Below, piece after piece: positions 63,296 through 64,000 of a stretch of 64,000 nucleotides of DNA. The stretch lies in assembly GCA_004362315.1 (NCBI GenBank), contig SNWL01000006.1:496001-560000 (forward strand). The letters run 5' to 3'. The notes under the pieces are model-generated. The model was not told the DNA's origin and searched no databases. It saw nothing but the letters and a program-made list of their open reading frames with translations. Made by a program: the position numbers and the translations under genes. This DNA is from Mycobacterium sp. BK086. GTDB lineage: Bacteria; Actinomycetota; Actinomycetes; Mycobacteriales; Mycobacteriaceae. How positions within the stretch are numbered: position 1 is the stretch's first letter; each line of letters begins with the position of its first letter.

Positions 63296-64000
63296 AGTCG
63301 TACGCCGAGCTCACGTCGTGAGCGCTCAAGCAGGTCTCGCTCGCGGGAGACGCCCTCACGCGAAGAGCGCAAAGAGGCCACCCGCAGGGCGATCATCGCG
63401 GCCGCGCTGAAGCTCCTCGACGAGCGCAGCTTCAGCGGTCTCAGCCTGCGTGAAGTCACCCGTGAGGCCGGAATAGTGCCCGCGGCGTTCTATCGGCATT
63501 TCGAGTCGATGGACGCCCTCGGCCTGGTGCTCATCGACGAGTCGTTCCGCACGCTGCGCGAAATGTTGCGCAGCGCACGCGCGGGCAAGCTGGACCCGAA
63601 TCGGGTGATCGAGTCGACGGTGGAAATCCTTGTCGCCGGCGTGGCCGAGCAGCGCGAGCACTGGCGGTTCATCGGCCGCGAGCGCTCCAGTGGTGTCACG
63701 GTGCTGCGGTATGCGATCCGCACCGAGATCCGGCTGATCACCTCGGAGCTGGCCACCGACCTGGCCCGGTTCCCCGGCTTGAACACGTGGAGCACCGAGG
63801 ATCTCAACATCTTGGCCAGCCTGTTCGTGAACTCGATGATCATCATCGCCGAAGCCATCGAGGACGCTCATGACGCGGCCGCGCTCGACGAGATCAAGCG
63901 CACCGCCGCCAAGCAGCTGCGGATGATCACCGTGGGCGTCAACGCCTGGCAGCCCGAGGAGGGCGAGGACGGCGACGGCGACGCGGCGGCCGAAGCGGTC
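63290..64000 (+). CDS. TetR-family regulator of the desaturase operon (3' end outside window)
   Basis: 237 codons are open from GTG 63290 to the last base, with no stop, so the C-terminus may be cut. An Arg/Ser/Glu-rich N-terminus (SSRRERSSRSRSRETPSR) precedes the helix-turn-helix: RAIIAAALKLLDERSFSGLSLREVTREAGIVPAAFYRHFESMDAL. The ligand domain (FRTLREMLRSARAG, FVNSMIIIAEAIEDA) follows, and the last visible residues are acidic. Being divergent from desaturase and reductase genes recalls DesT/FabR-type acyl sensors; this role is inferred from context. Confidence 0.85.
   Translation, partial: MNSRTPSSRRERSSRSRSRETPSREERKEATRRAIIAAALKLLDERSFSGLSLREVTREAGIVPAAFYRHFESMDALGLVLIDESFRTLREMLRSARAGKLDPNRVIESTVEILVAGVAEQREHWRFIGRERSSGVTVLRYAIRTEIRLITSELATDLARFPGLNTWSTEDLNILASLFVNSMIIIAEAIEDAHDAAALDEIKRTAAKQLRMITVGVNAWQPEEGEDGDGDAAAEAV

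Overview
The window is high-GC actinobacterial DNA and almost certainly comes from a fast-growing, non-tuberculous Mycobacterium (Mycolicibacterium). From memory of the M. tuberculosis H37Rv gene order, a large part matches the Rv0135c-Rv0157 neighbourhood: P450/TetR, msrA, Rv0138, Rv0139, Rv0140, Rv0142, a CLC channel, Rv0144, Rv0146-like, Rv0147, Rv0148, ptpB, fadE2 and pntAB. Here it is rearranged and interrupted by accessory genes. A complete fructose phosphotransferase system, absent from M. tuberculosis but known in saprophytic mycobacteria, supports a fast-growing environmental species. I found no rRNA, tRNA, insertion sequence, prophage or CRISPR array.

Layout. 1-6.7 kb: N-terminal part of a large secreted repeat protein (VCBS/Ig-like), divergent from a large ATP-binding LuxR-type regulator, then a NarL-type two-component pair and a small exported peptide. 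6.8-13.5 kb: fadE2-ptpB, a DUF456 membrane protein, a proton-translocating transhydrogenase with a fused PntA, and a DMT exporter. 13.5-21.5 kb: HAD/SDR operon, methyltransferase, TetR, aldehyde dehydrogenase, TetR and a FUSC membrane protein. 21.5-28.4 kb: pirin, then ptsI divergent from fruR-fruK-fruA-ptsH. 28.4-37 kb: CLC channel, aquaporin, Dps, DNA glycosylase-like protein, DUF427, FAD oxidoreductase, methyltransferase, cupredoxin lipoprotein, epimerase and an NTF2-like protein. 37-42 kb: msrB-msrA, P450 with its divergent TetR, a C39-like protein coupled to an F420/FMN enzyme, and a zinc alcohol dehydrogenase. 42.3-46.2 kb: ABC exporter of fluoroquinolone-exporter type, methyltransferase and a mycothiol-dependent-isomerase-like protein.

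46.3-49.4 kb is the most unusual metabolic unit: a tightly overlapping three-gene operon encoding a GTP-cyclohydrolase-II-like protein (URC1 type), a DUF1688 protein (URC4 type) and uracil phosphoribosyltransferase. This is the core of the URC uracil-degradation route described in yeast.

49.4-59.1 kb is a copper and cell-envelope island: a Tat multicopper oxidase with Met-rich repeats, a Met/His-rich DUF305 lipoprotein, a small copper chaperone behind a CsoR/RicR-type palindrome, an NlpC/P60 hydrolase, a BlaR/BlaI pair, a polysaccharide deacetylase translationally coupled to a P1B ATPase with a CPD rather than CPC motif, and a His-rich membrane protein.

59.1-64 kb: a GT39-type membrane glycosyltransferase, then a DesA3-type acyl desaturase with its ferredoxin-reductase partner, divergent from a TetR regulator whose start codon lies in a palindrome.

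Many genes are packed with ATGA, GTGA or TGATG overlaps, which supports translational coupling in the operons named above. Start codons are frequently GTG or TTG. Family assignments were made by reading motifs and not by database search.
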